Numbered from the stretch's first letter, positions 15,895 through 28,773 are shown. The stretch: 64,000 bases of DNA from Gossypium raimondii (GCF_025698545.1 NC_068569.1:10912001-10976000), one strand, 5' to 3'. A program made the numbers and translations. The notes: a model not told the origin generated them from the sequence alone.

Positions 15895-16740
15895 CTGATA
15901 CTATAAAAATGAATAAGATGGAAATTTTTTGAAAAATTTCCAGGAAACAACTCAAATTGAAGCGGAGATCTAAGAATTTTGAAGCTTCGTCTTGTGAGAG
16001 AGCATTGGGAATTTGGAAATAGTAGAAGAAGCGTGTAAGCGGAGCGACGATCTTCTAGGTCCTAATATTTTGGTTAAGAATTTAAGGAATAAAATTTCCA
16101 AGAATTGTTGGTATATTTGTCATTTCCTATGTTTTATATTTCCAATTAATCAAGTCAGTTAGAATAATCTTAAATATTTTTTATTCTTTATATCCGTTTT
16201 ATAATGATGTTGAGGGTTCATTATTGGAAAAGTAATTTGCTGTAATCGATGGTAAAATCTGAGGCTGGCAGGGTCCAGCCCTTATAATTAATTTTTTTAT
16301 TTAAATTATTTTATGATTTATAAAATTTAAAATTAATATTGGTAAAATTATACATTTTCTCTTAAAATGATGAAATTTTAATTTAATCCCTTAAATATTA
16401 TAAATATATAGATTATTAAAATAATAAAATTACATTTTACCTTCATAAAAATATAGTAATTATCAATAAAATTTTCTAATTTTACTCTCAATTATATTAT
16501 TGCACTCAACCGCCTATTGATATTTTATAAATGAAATTATATTATTAGAAAGATTTTTTTATTTTTCATATTTTTATAAATGAAAAACCTTACAATAGTA
16601 GGGTTTGAACCATCAAACCTTATAAATTTTAAAATTTCACTTTACTATTTTATCAAAAGATTTATTTGATTCATTGTGATCATTAATATTAATTAATATA
16701 GCATATCTTTTCATTTTCTATTATTTAAAATATATATAAT
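15895..16740. other. NMT first exon, promoter and AT-rich intergenic DNA
   Basis: The first 150 bases or so are the likely non-coding first exon and promoter of NMT on the minus strand. From about 16280 the DNA is almost pure A and T, with no gene seen. Confidence 0.5.
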
Positions 16741-17127
16741 TTGGTCTCTAAAATTGTCCATTTGTACTTAATTAGTTTTAATTTTTTTAACTTAGTTTCT
16801 AAATTTGTATTACATCAATCAAGTTGGTACCTCCGCATTAATATCATTAGTTTGTGTTGACATGGCATTACTAGTCAATCTGATTGTGCCACAACTTAAA
16901 ATGCCACATGAAAAATATAAATATAGTTTTTTATTTTTTAATTTTATATTTACCACATGGCAACCTCTCAAGATGCCATGTGACACCACCAAATTAGTTA
17001 GTAGTGTCACATTAGTACAAACTAATGATGTTAATATGGAGGTACCAACCTAATCGACGGAATAAAATTTAAAGATCAACTAAGTAAAAAAAATTAAGAA
17101 CACGTAAGTACAAATAGACAAATTTAG
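16741..17127. mobile_element. foldback MITE of about 390 bp
   Basis: The left arm (GGTCTCTAAAATTGTCC, then ACTTAGTTTCTAAATTTG, GTTGGTACCTCC, ATCATTAGTTTGT) is repeated in reverse on the right arm in the same order, with moderate divergence. The shared GGTACCTCC and ACTAATGATGTTAAT blocks near 16826 and 17025 are clear. No exact target duplication was found, so the end positions are good to about 10 bases. No coding sequence is present; the short open frames on both strands are by-products of the palindrome. Confidence 0.75.
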
Positions 17128-18159
17128 GGAAATGATAAATTATCTCCTTAAAAAAATCAAATTTTTAAAAGTTTATGCATGATGCCCTTAACCTACACAA
17201 ATTTAAAGTATAAAAAAATTACAATATTGTTTTTAATCGATTTTATATTATTTAAACCCTTAATTAAATTCATGTTGTAAGTTAACCAAAACACCAATTT
17301 AATTAGAAAATTATTAATTTAATTTTACATATTTAAAGTTAATTATATTTTTACAAACGTACTTATGTATTTTTACCATTTCTATTAAAACCAATATTCT
17401 AAAATCATTCTTATATTTAGTTTTTATCGTTTAACAATAAAAATAATGAAACAACAATTCTATAAAATAATTTATAAAATTTTAATCTTAATCCTCGTTT
17501 CATTACCAGAGTTTTTATTTTTATTTCAAAATATCCGGTATTTAATACATAATCAAACATGAATATTAGAAAAAATTGCATTAAAAATTTTCAAACATGG
17601 ATGTATTTAACACAATGGTACATAAAAATTAAACTTTTAATTGTTACATCACATAATTCACTGATCATCTATGAATTTATATACTGTTACTTCATTAAAT
17701 AGAATCCACATAAATACATATAGTAAAAATAACTTTGAAATATATATACCCCAATACCATACACATACGCATACCCAACATTCCGCCCAAATATCATAGA
17801 TCCCATCCCCTAGTATCCATAGAAATGTAGGCTTTTCGTCACTAATGCCATGGGATGGGGCTAAAAGAGTTTCTTCATTATTATGATTCTAAAATGTACA
17901 TTCCCCTTGTCTACATGTTGCTTCCAAAAGTCAAAACTGGTTTCCACTCTAATTATAACGGGCTAATTGTACAATAATACCTTGTAATATACTAACTACA
18001 TGATTCATCATGGATCTTGAATGGTCATAAATGCATTTCAATGCCCATGCATTGATTCATTGAACAAGATCAATGGATCCACAATTCACATACATACACA
18101 GATTCCAAAATTTATAAAGAAAAAGACAACTATCACTTACATCCTAGGCAGCTAAAGAC
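17128..18159. other. AT-rich intergenic DNA and TRB 3' UTR
   Basis: Nothing recognisable apart from the likely 3' UTR of the TRB gene in the last 200 bases. Confidence 0.6.
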
Positions 18160-21100
18160 TCAAACCAAAATAACAGTTTCCCCTCGTGAACCTGCAAGAA
18201 CATGAAAAGAATTCATAATTAAGTTCCTGGGTACAAGGAAAAAAAACATATGCCCAAGAAAAGAGTAGAAATGTGCAATTTCACATACATTGTTCATAGA
18301 TTTCTTTCACTAGCTGAAGCATTGAATCGGTATCTTCAGCCATTTTGGAGACTCTTTCTGCCTCCTTCACGGCCTCAGCGGCTAAAAACGATTTATTTTC
18401 AGCTTCAGCAACTTTATAGGCTGTTGTGATGGCTGCTTCTTCTACTGTTTCACCAGAACCTATTGCATCAGAATTCTGCCGCAGGCGTACGTCTTTTTGT
18501 TTAGGGGTAGGTGTTTCTGTTCCCATCAAGGTATCTTCTCTAATCTTGTAGCAATTTTGTACCTGCATTGGATGGTTTTAACATTAAGATGCATACAGCA
18601 TCCACCATAGAATCCCCTTTTCCATTAAATCATTCAATAATGTAATACAACATCAAATTCTTGCATCTAAACTAATTATCAAAACCCGAGGTTGCTAGCA
18701 AGTCATCCCCAGAATCAATCTGCTAATAGTCATCTTTTAAATACATCAAAGGTAGGAGAGCTTCAACAGCGGAGTCAAAATTTGTCTTCTTTAACAAGAT
18801 AAGATGACAATTCTGGAGGTCAGTCTAGAGATTCTTATCCAGTTCAACTGATGTGAATGTGCAGAAAACAATTAAAACCTGAACAACTTATTATATTATT
18901 TTCCCTTTCCTGCAAAGTTTAGATTAGTATAGGAAAATGCCAGTTGTTGAAACGAATTTGTCATCATGTTTAGCAAACTCGAAATGACCATATAAATGGA
19001 AAAAAGTGGCGAAACTATCAATCATGAAGGTGAAATACTCATTATAGAGTCACAATTACCTTTTCCAGTTTGCCTTGTGAAACAAGTCTTCTCAGCCTTG
19101 AACTTAGTAACCTTCTAAAATTTGGTGGAACTTCATGCCTTTGCTGCAGCATGTAAATCAAATCAGTTAGTATCCATATTCCCAAACATGCATTAATAAA
19201 TAGACAGTGATCACTGGTCCAAACACACACATACTTGCAAAAGGAAGACAAAGGCACACCGAGATAAAACATAAATATTCCAGTTTGACAATTTTAAGGA
19301 AAGAAGGATCTGTTGTGCCTGTAAAAGCGAATTATAGCACTGTTCTTTTTCAAAAATGATGTTTAAGGATTCAGCTACTATATATGAGGGAGAAACGCCA
19401 GAATTTTTGGGAAGGATTCAGTTAAAGGTCCTCTAAAAACAATGCTCTCCTTCAGAGATCAACAACCAGATGATAGGTCTAAAAAACGAAGCATTTACGA
19501 AAAGCGAAAAGTGTGGCCAATGAGGCCTTAGCTTAATGGCAAGGTTGAGGCCCTAAGAACTTTGTGATCCCAAGTTTGAGTCTCACCCTGTGTAAATCAT
19601 GTGGGGAATCTTAGTTCAGATTTATTTTGGTCAGTTCCACCATGCGTGGGCCCATCCAAATTTATTCTGGTTTAGGTTGGATATATTCCAGTTATCAATC
19701 CGATCGTGCTTTGTATTCTTGATTCTAGTTATAGTTATTTGGCTGTATTGACTGTAATTGAGTTTGTACTTGATAATTGTTCTTGTAACCTCTTCAAAAA
19801 AAAAGAAGCAAGAAAAGTGTTTCTAACATATCTAAATACAAGCTGATATCAGCTGAAAGCTACAGAATCCCAGCTCCAGGAAAACACCTAAGATTATTCA
19901 ATCCTGTCTTCTATATTAAAATAAAACAACATAAATATCAGCATTCAGCATGTTAGCATTATGGTCATGCAGTCGAATCATCTAGTGCAATGTTAGGTAC
20001 CTGTGTGTACAGAATTCAGGTACCACTGAGTGTTTGGGAGGAAATTTAACATGTTGTAATCCTGCTCTAAACTCTGAAGCACAATATGCTCGCTAATATT
20101 TAGATATTACAACTACCTCAACATACAATATACATGAGTTACATCTAAAAAGAGGGGAAGAAAAAGAAGAAACAAAACCCATCTCACCTCAATGTAGCTT
20201 ACAATTGCACTTATATCACATCCATTTGTATCTTTAATGGTTGAAAGGGCTTCAAAAATCATTGTGTTATACCTGGTATGATGGAAATAAAAAGAAGAGA
20301 AATAGCATCAAGTGCATATTGAAGCAGGGAACATAGCATATTTATCAAGCTACCTTAACACAAAGCAAACTGAACACTCTGCATCTTGAGAAATAAATGG
20401 GAGAGACTATACTAATCATATTATATGAAGTTCCATTAAACTTGCACATTAAGGCAATTTAGCATCGATTTTGGAAAACACAAAAAACTATGAAATCATT
20501 CAAAAGTAAAATTCAACTTAAACCTGCTAACCACAGTAAAAAAGAAAATCATGCATAGAGGGGTTTTCAGATTTTGAATTGACCATGAAAAAAACAAATT
20601 CAAATAAAATTCATTATAAAATCCAAAAGGCTTTAGGGATGTTTTATTCCACTTCTCACACCACAGTTATGAGAAGATCAGTCATCAACACAGATGTCTT
20701 TTAAATAGAGAACAGAAAGAATAGAAATACAAACCTAGGAGCATTCTTCCCGTCTATACCGTTGTTTGAAGAATCACCCACAACAGTATCAGAAGTTACA
20801 TTGTGAGCACGCGACGCAACTGGAGCAGAAGAATTGGGAGTGTTGGGAAGGGAAGCAACAATGGCTTTTACCTTGGGTGCTCTTGATTTGTCTCTGGCAC
20901 CTTGAGTAGAAGTACTGACACTCAAATTCCGCCATTTATCCTGCAAATGAGAGCAAACATGAGAAAACCATATAGGTTGACCACAACATAGGAAGGCTAT
21001 GAAGAACTTAAAATTCACCAAAACCGAGCAATAATCGCATGGAAATCGAAAACTAGAATTAACAAATATTTTGTCCTTGGTTTTGAGTTCCGACAGTCTT

Positions 21101-21921
21101 ATGAATATGTATTAGGTTCTTAATGACCAAGGCCTCTGTAAGCTTATATCACCTATCACTGCAATGAACCCAATACAAATTCTTAAATACTTACAAAGCT
21201 TTAGCAAGCCTAAATGTTTGATATCATGTAGAACAACTCAGCCCAATTCAAAGGCCATAATAGAGATGTGTTTAGTTTCCCTCGACGCCCAATTACGAGA
21301 TCTAAATACAAACAGATAAAGTCAAAACTCAGCTTAGTGGTTCAAGACTTTATCACGAAAAAGTTCGAGAAGAATAGTTGAAGTTTCAAGACGATGAATT
21401 CTGGAGTAAAAAACTTTTATTCCCGTTAAGAATTTAAATTACTATATGCAGCATCACTTAACATGAATTAGGGTAAGATGTTTAGTAGTTTAAGCTTTAA
21501 CCAAACCACGTGCATTGTACAAACATTCAAGAATTGATTTTAACTTAAACCTGTCACCATTCAACTAAAGTCAAACTCACGGTAAGGGTTTCTTGATGTA
21601 AAATATCATCTCAATTAAAACAGCGTAAAAAAAAAAAATTGCTACTTATCACAAAATAATCTCTGTAACCAAAACAACAAAACAGAGCAAACATGGCATT
21701 AGAGGAAAAAGTAAAACGATTTTAAATCCAAAAATAAACTGAAGACAAACAAACAAAAGAAAAGGAAGAACCTTGAGGTCAATGTTGGAGCGGTGAGTGA
21801 GGAAAGGGGCAAATTCGGGATCTTTAAGGATGTTCTTCCACTTTCCAGGACCGTGTTTGGTGATTCCGGCCAGAAGCGCCTCCTCTTCCTCCGCTGTCCA
21901 CTTTTGTTTCTGGTTTCCCAT
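18160..21921 (-). CDS. telomere repeat-binding factor (TRB/SMH, Myb plus histone H1/H5 domain)
   Basis: Six coding exons in transcript order: 21921-21772, 20940-20735, 20272-20188, 19143-19060, 18562-18289, 18191-18160, joining into 276 residues. The N-terminal single Myb repeat ([20 protein letters not shown] to DKWRNLS) includes the telobox-type [11 protein letters not shown] segment. The middle is the H1/H5 globular domain, from [20 protein letters not shown] through [20 protein letters not shown] to NCYKIRED. The C-terminal third is an alanine- and glutamate-rich coiled coil ([20 protein letters not shown]). TRB proteins bind telomeric DNA and telo-box promoter motifs in the nucleus, interact with telomerase, and recruit Polycomb group 2. 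A SINE sits in intron 4. A telo-box lies 44 bases upstream of the ATG. TRB1-3 cannot be told apart here. Confidence 0.95.
19516..19811 (+). mobile_element. tRNA-derived SINE in TRB intron 4
   Basis: The 5' part has RNA polymerase III promoter boxes: TTAGCTTAATGGCAAGG fits an A box, and about 40 bases later AGTTTGAGTCTC fits a B box. The 3' end is a short A run (19796-19804). GAAAAGTGT flanks both sides exactly (19507-19515 and 19812-19820). Length of about 296 bases, no coding sequence. It is inserted antisense to the TRB gene. The family was not identified by name. Confidence 0.8.
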
Positions 21922-21964
21922 TCTAACCCTTCTCGCTTTGTGTGTCTCTCCCGCCCTCCTCTAT

Positions 21965-21973
21965 AAACCCTAA
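21965..21973 (-). promoter_or_regulatory. telo-box in the TRB leader
   Basis: AAACCCTAA on the plus strand (TTAGGGTTT on the transcribed strand), 44 bases upstream of the TRB start codon. Telo-boxes are common near the transcription start of plant housekeeping genes and are bound by TRB proteins, so self-regulation is possible (inference). Confidence 0.6.
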
Positions 21974-22672
21974 AACACCAAGAAGAAACTATATTTTGTT
22001 GTTACGTAGCTGCTGGGGGGGGGGGGGGTTATTATTATTAATAAAAATAACGGTTAATGGTTAATACTTATTCTAATAAAAAATAGAAGGATTAATCAAC
22101 AATTTTCCTAAATTCTAACACTACTTATTAGTATTTATTGTATTCACAGTTAATAGCAAATTAATAGCAATGATTAACCTTCTAAAATATCAAAAAGAAA
22201 ATGATAAATAATTAATGATCAATACTTAATTCTAATAAAATAAAAAGATTAATCAATAATTTTCCTAAATTCTACCATCACCTAATAGTATTTTTTGTTG
22301 TTCAACATCGATAATAATAACTCCGTCGATAACAATAACTAATTTTTTAAAACACAATGAAAATTGAATCTCTAATCTCATAATTAAGAGAAGTATTGCC
22401 AAATAAATTAAATCATGAATCATTTTCTTCTCATGCATTGTTATTTGCCCACTATTTTTGGACATAACACTAACAAATACGGTAAACCTATGAACATGTG
22501 CAAGCAACATAGCTTGGAACACGTCGACTGAATGTTAATATAGCTTGTAAGGGCCAAAACAAAGCAAATCTCTTTTGAACCACACTAATCAATTTCAATC
22601 GAAATAACTATGTATGTACCTACCACTAGCCAAGGCATAACATGCATGGTCAATGTATGAAAATGAAGTATG
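21974..22672. other. TRB upstream region
   Basis: AT-rich, with a run of 14 G at 22015-22028 followed by ATT repeats. No gene is recognised. The minus-strand open frame at 22265-22522 lacks any family feature. Confidence 0.55.
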
Positions 22673-22677
22673 TATAA

Positions 22678-25559
22678 TGTAATAGCCCGATTTTAGGCTT
22701 AGTCGGAACAGTGGTTTCAGGACCACAAATCCGACGAAAAAAAATGTAATGGCTTGAATTTTCAGAGGTGTCGGAACGGTGATTCGAGATCACTAAATTC
22801 GACAAATGGGTAGAAAATATTATTAATTTAGTAAGTATAAGTTAAATATGAAGTTAGGAAAATTTTTGAAATAGTGAATAGTGCACTAGAAATAAATATT
22901 AAAATAATTAGAATCGAAATGAGGTATCAAGACCTCGGGGATTTTAAACTGAGCCATAAATATTTTTATAAATATTTATGGAGTGTTAAAAGTTAGTATT
23001 AAAGTTTCGTTAAGAAATTTTAAAGTTCCGATAATTAATTGAACAAAAGGACTAAATTGTAACAAATGCAAAATTTTGGGAAATGATTAAATAGCTTAAA
23101 TGATAAAAGGAAGAGGGCTTAAAGACAAATAGACCCAAGGTCTATTTGGGCTGGACAACAGAGGCATGAAATCAGCAAGAAAGTAAGGAGAATTAAGGGC
23201 AAAATTGGAAAATTGCAAAATTTGCTTAATAAAGTTAGGACCCAAGTGGAATTATCTAGATTTCTCTTCATTTTCTGAATTCTCATCAGCTAAAACACCA
23301 TGGAAGGGCTTCTTCAAGCTGGTTCTTCATATTTTTATTACAAGTAAGTTCAATTCTTGACTATTTCTTGAAATTTTTGTATTTTATGACTTTTACAACT
23401 AGGCCCACTTGTTAAATTCATTAGTTTTGATTTTATGAAAGAAGTTGAAAGTTGATATGAATATGTGCTGGAAGTATATGATGATTTAGCATGAAATTAG
23501 AGCTTTAAATTGTTCATATGCTGATTTTATTGAAAGAATTGAATAGAAAGTGAATGTTTGGGACCTAATAGTAAAAGAGTTTGAAGATAGAGTTATATGT
23601 GGAAATTCTGAATTTCAATAGTTGTGTAACAACTTATAATGTCTAGTAAAGTACTAATAGAGAAAATTAGATTAATTGAGGGGTTAATTGAGAAAGGACC
23701 GAATTGTATAAACTGTGAAATTTGGGGCAAAATGGAAATCAACATTTTGCACTAAAGCAGTTTTGGACAGCAGCAGTAGTGTAACTTTGAAAAATCACAA
23801 AAATTTGTAGAGATTGAATTAGAGGATGAATAAAATATGAAATTAAATCTTATTGAGTCTAGTTTCTTATAAAAGGAACGGTATGAGCAATGGAATTGTA
23901 AATCATGAGATATAATAGATTTTGTGAGACAAGGTCAGAATGAATTTGGGTTCCCCTGTTCTGACTTTGAAAAATCATTAAAAATTGTACAAAAATTATT
24001 ATGAGTTATAATTTATATGGTTAGAATCCTTAATGAGTCTATTTTTAGAAGAAACAAACGAAAACATCATCCGAATTCTGTAAAATGAGATAATTAATTT
24101 TTAGTGAAGAGTGGTCGGAACTGTCAGACAGCGAAACAGGGGAAACTTTAAAGAATAAACTGTACTATTTGGCTGAACCAAAAATTATGAAAATTTTATG
24201 GTATGAAGATATGTGAGTATAATTTCAGGGAAAATTAACGGATCTTAATTTGGAGCTCTGTAGCTCCGGATAAAAATAATTTAGTGACTCTGACTCGGAT
24301 AAACAGCTTTGAATATACATGTTAGTGAATATTGAAATTATGGTTAATGTTGTTTATGTGTGTTATACACATTAAGGATGTGGAATGGAGAGGAGGAGGA
24401 GGAAAATTGGGAAATATATGAATGATTCGTGTATAAATGGTCATATGTTTGATTATAACTCATAAACGATGAAATATGAATGATGCTTATTTTTGTGCAT
24501 TATTGGTCATGGTTTAAGCTCATGTGTGAAAATAAAGTTTCATAGTATGTGTGTATGGTATATTCAGTATATGATTTGGCATGAAATAATACCATGAATG
24601 GTTTATGAATTAACACATGTTGGTAAGCCTGATATATGAATAAATGATCAAATTGAGCGGAACGCCGGATTTGAGTACTTCTGATCAAGTGACAAAGTGA
24701 TAAGTGGTAGCTTTAGCTACACTTATCTGATCAAGTGACAAGTGGAAAGTGATAAGTAATAGCTTCGGCTATACTTATCTGATCAAGTGACAAAGTGATA
24801 AGTGATAGCTTCGGCTATACTTATCTGATCAAGAAACAAAGTGATAAGTGGCTACACTTATCTGATCAAGAGACAAAGTGATAAGTGGCTACACTTATCT
24901 GATCAAGAAACAAAGTGATAGGTGGCTACACTTATCTGATCAGGGACAAGTGATAAGTGATCATGCGTAAGACCATAGTTATACTATGGCAAAGTGAAAG
25001 TGAAGTACTCAATTTTCCGTGACCGTTCCCTAATTTGATTAAGGATGGTAAGTGACAAATGGGCCCGAAAGAATTAAAGTAAATGGATAAGTGGTAGTGT
25101 ATTTATATCAGGACGATGTTGTTATTCAAACTAAAGTGATATTTTCATTGCTAAATTGAGAATTTCATAAATGTGTTATTGAATGGTATAATCAATAAAC
25201 ATTGAGTTAAATGGTAAATACGTATTAGTTTTGAATTTGATGTCATTGAATTGTACGTGAATTAAATGGAAATTGCTAGTGATATGATTTAAATTATGAG
25301 CATGAGAAATTGCGAATTGAATGAAATGGAAATGAAGCATTAAATTGCATGAGTATGTATCGGGTCTCGCAGGCCCTAATTATTATGATTATAATATTTT
25401 GAGGATATATTGTGAAAAGTTATAGAAACATGTTAATTATTTTGAAAGTTTTAATTTTGATGAAATTTTATAACTCGGTTAAATACGTTTACAAGTGTAT
25501 GTGTTTTGGTAATGCCTCGTACCCTATTCCGGTGTTGGATACGGTTAAGGGGTGTTACA
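22678..25559. mobile_element. solo LTR of a large LTR retrotransposon (probably Ty3-gypsy)
   Basis: The 2882-bp unit starts TGTAATAGCCC and ends GGGTGTTACA, an imperfect inverted match at the ends. TATAA flanks it exactly on both sides (22673-22677 and 25560-25564). No gag or pol sequence lies inside or next to it, so it is a solo LTR left by recombination between two LTRs. The first 60 bases are partly repeated at about 22747. A minisatellite fills 24680-24960. The size and end sequence suit the large gypsy LTRs of malvids, but without internal sequence the superfamily is inference. Confidence 0.85.
24680..24960. repeat. minisatellite inside the solo LTR
   Basis: Six to seven units that each begin with CTTATCTGATCAAG and go on with GACAAAGTGATAAGTG. 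The first units are about 45-52 bases and contain a TAGCTTCGGCTATA segment; the later ones are about 37 bases and contain GGCTACA instead. This is a stepwise shortening of the unit along the array. Confidence 0.88.
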
Positions 25560-26186
25560 TATAATGAGTTAGCTTATAAGAAACTTAAATGTAAGCTTCA
25601 CTGCTCGTCATAGGATTGTTTTCAGAACTTAAATATTTATCGGTAAAAGTTTCATAAATAATGTCAATGTAACACCTCATATTACATATAAGCATTTAAA
25701 TCTTAAATTAATTTTTTCAAAATAAAATTTTAAACTACTTTTCAAATTTAGTGTTAATCTAAACCATTGTATTCTTTTTATTTTTTAGATAAACAAATTG
25801 ATCATCGCATTTTGCATTAACAAATAAATAATTATATGTAAATTTAATTATAAAAAATACAAATAATCATATAAAATTATATGTGTCCTTTCTTGACCAA
25901 TGAGACCAAGCCAATTTGAAACTTGGGCTTGGAGTTATTTTAAAATAAGGTTGTAATTTTACCTAATTCATTTTTTGATATTCTTTTATATTCCTTTTCG
26001 ATATCCGAGTTTTATAATTATTATTTCTTGATTAATTGATACTTATAATATCATGATAATTATATGGTCTTATTTATTGCAACTTGAGTTTGTGCTCGTA
26101 AAGAAACTAAACCCTATGACCACATTTTATAGAATGAAAGGTCAAGGGTTTAATTGCTCAAATAAAAACAATATAGCTAAATTTGA

Positions 26187-28065
26187 TTAAGGGTTTGTTT
26201 GATTCAATGAAAACAATTTCTGAAAAATGTCTTCTTTTTTTTTAAATTTTAATATTTCTTGGTGTTTGAGGTAAAATTTCAAATCCATTTTCCAAAAACT
26301 GTTTTAGTGACATAAATTTAGTTACATAGTTTTATTTACATTCAAATTAAATAATAACTTTAAATGTTTAAATACAATTTAATACACTAAGTAAAAAAAT
26401 TAGTTACAACATTTTCTCAAATGCATCAATTATATAACCATTAAACACAATTATATATTCAAAACAAACCACAATAGTATAACTTTCCAATATTTTTCAT
26501 ACCAAATAAACATATACAAAATTGCATAACAATATATCTAAAAATTTATATTGCAACCAATATATATAAAAACACACAATAAGTTCACATATCGAATCAA
26601 TGTATCACGGGGACTGCTTGTGAGATGGAAATGGAGATGCACTGGGTGTTGGATGCATTTGAGCAATGCTGTTACATTGGGAGATTTCATAATAGGAAGT
26701 GGAATAGATTATTTTGATGCAGTTTTGGGGGCTTCTAGTTCTTCATTGCTGCCACAATTTTCGACAATTGAGGCTTTAATTATTTAGTTCTAGAATGTCT
26801 TGATGCTAAAAGAATAAATTAATTTCCTAAAGTCTAATTATTAAATAGAAAAAATAACATTGCATTAAATACAACAAAATTTTAAGTTTAAAAGTGATCT
26901 AATATCTACGATTTTCCCGTGAGATTATGCAATATGAAAATGCTGAATTCAATAGATTTTTTTCATTTATAGCACATTTAGTATGGGTACACATTACTGT
27001 ATTTCTATATAAACAATTTATTCAATTCTTTAAAACAAACTTTTTTAAAATCTAACTCATGCTAGGTGATAAAATAATCAGATACTTGGATATAAATTAG
27101 TAAATTTATTTCAATAGAGGTTTTGCAACAATCATTTAGTAAAAACTCACAAATTATGCAAAAGTCACAGTACTCCTAACAAGGAACTATTGTTCCTATG
27201 TCTATCATTCTTACTTTCAAAACATAAATCTGTACACCCTCTCCTCCAATAAGCACCCTGCATACTTATGTATACATGAACACATCAAATTTAAACCCAA
27301 GCTTACACAATCTCTCACACTCAAACTCTGAAAAATTGAAAATAATCTCAAGATTCACACTTTTGAGTATGAATCAACTAAAAACCAACATATATAATCT
27401 CATTGTTCAACATGTTGCTTATCATTCAAATACAAAATTGCATAAAATTACAGCTAAAAAATTGCTTCCAATGGCTATTCTTTTGGGAGCTAATTTGAAA
27501 TTGTACAAATGTTTAAATGTCACTTGATTTCTACTATTAAAGACAACAATATATCTCGATTCCGTCCAAATAAGAAAAAAATTAAATTTTATTGAACTTC
27601 CCAAAAAAGTTTCTCTCCCACCAAAAACCCAAATTCAAAAAACTATTAAGAAGTTACAAATTCAAATTCCAAACCAATCAAAATAAGTTTGAAACCCTAA
27701 TTTTTATTTTTGTTTACGTCAATCAACAGTAATTATATCAAATTGAAGGCAATGACGATTGAAACAATACTTAGAATAAAAGAAAGGGAATTGGAGAAGA
27801 TTAAGGGTGAGAGAATAGAGAGATTATGGATTGAGAGAAAACAACACCGATGGTGTTGTTGAGAAAGAATGATAAAGTGAGAAAACGAGAAAATATGTAA
27901 AATGATTTATGGAAATTTAAAGGGTAAATTATTTTACTGAAAAAATACTTTTTTTACGGTTGACCAATAAATTATTTTACATTGGATTCAATATATTTTT
28001 CTCAACCATACACTGAAAGATTAGGAAAACATTTTCTAAAAATAAAAGTGATGAATTAAACTCAT
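26187..28065. mobile_element. possible non-autonomous hAT-type remnant
   Basis: The left edge (GGGTTTGTTTGATTCAATG, then AAATGTCTTC and TTCTTGGTGTTTGAGG) and the right edge read in reverse (GGATGAGTTTAATTCATC, then AAAATGTTTTCC and TTTCAGTGTATGGTTGAG) resemble each other and the AAAATGTTTTCC subterminal repeats common in plant hAT elements. No exact 8-bp duplication was found and no transposase is visible, so the boundaries and the family are tentative. Confidence 0.35.
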
Positions 28066-28706
28066 CCTAAACGTCTAAAGTAAATAATTAAATTTGTTAT
28101 TATATACATTCAATAGTCAACTTTTATTATAGAAAAGCACTCAAATTTTAATGGATGAAATATTTTACTCTTAAATGTAATTTATAATAATTTATCTTAC
28201 AAAAAGATGAGATGTAATCCAAAATATAATGTAATAATGCTATAAAATTGTTACCATATTCAATAGGGTCACAATATTCTACTGCTATAAATAACTAAAA
28301 CATTGAGTACGTTGTATGTTAGTCGAACTAAAATATTAAAAGAAACAAAAATTGTTGGTCAAATCCACGAAAGTGGGCGCCCGCCTAACGGTCAAGCCCA
28401 AACACTAATTGTGCCGCTTATATTTCAATGTAAACCATCATTCTCTATGGTACATACAACTCATCGAACTCAGCTTAGATCCACTGATCATTACCGTTTA
28501 ATTTTCCCACTCCTCTCTATCAACGGTTTATTCTTACTCTCTCTTTTTTTTTTATACCGTTTAATTTTATACGCACAAAAGAAAACACAAAAGGGAAGCG
28601 ATCTTTTTTCATTTACTGTTATTATATTTTTAATTCCCTAAAAAAAGGGTTCTCTTAATAAAAACAAGTGAGATCTACTGTGTTTGATCTTATGCCCGAA
28701 CGGTCT

Positions 28707-28715
28707 AAACCCTAA
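28707..28715 (+). promoter_or_regulatory. telo-box upstream of PDH E2
   Basis: AAACCCTAA, ending 58 bases before the PDH E2 start codon. This is a typical position for telo-boxes of plant housekeeping genes. Confidence 0.55.
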
Positions 28716-28773
28716 CCTTCTCATATTTATTCCATTTTTTTTCTGAAGTGTTTGATTGGGAGCTTAGAGAATC

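Larger units (their letters stand above)
25565..28773. other. AT-rich intergenic DNA up to the PDH E2 gene
   Basis: No host gene is recognised. The part from about 26187 to 28065 may be a hAT remnant (listed separately). The last 450 bases are the promoter and leader of PDH E2. The open frames at 26551-26787, 27276-27527 and 28303-28641 lack codon structure or similarity. Confidence 0.55.

Noticed and set aside
16805-17053. Two similar short open frames on opposite strands
   Set aside because: Both encode nearly the same peptide because they read the two arms of the foldback MITE.
24680-24960. Repeat array considered as a CRISPR-like array
   Set aside because: The units are contiguous and vary in length without spacers, they lie inside a plant LTR, and the genome is eukaryotic.
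25565-25690. A second LTR-like start (TGTAACACCTCATATTAC) near 25670
   Set aside because: No matching end or duplication was found; it is too short to call an element.
28303-28641. 112-codon frame upstream of PDH E2
   Set aside because: It overlaps the presumed promoter, is pyrimidine-rich, and shows no similarity to a protein family.
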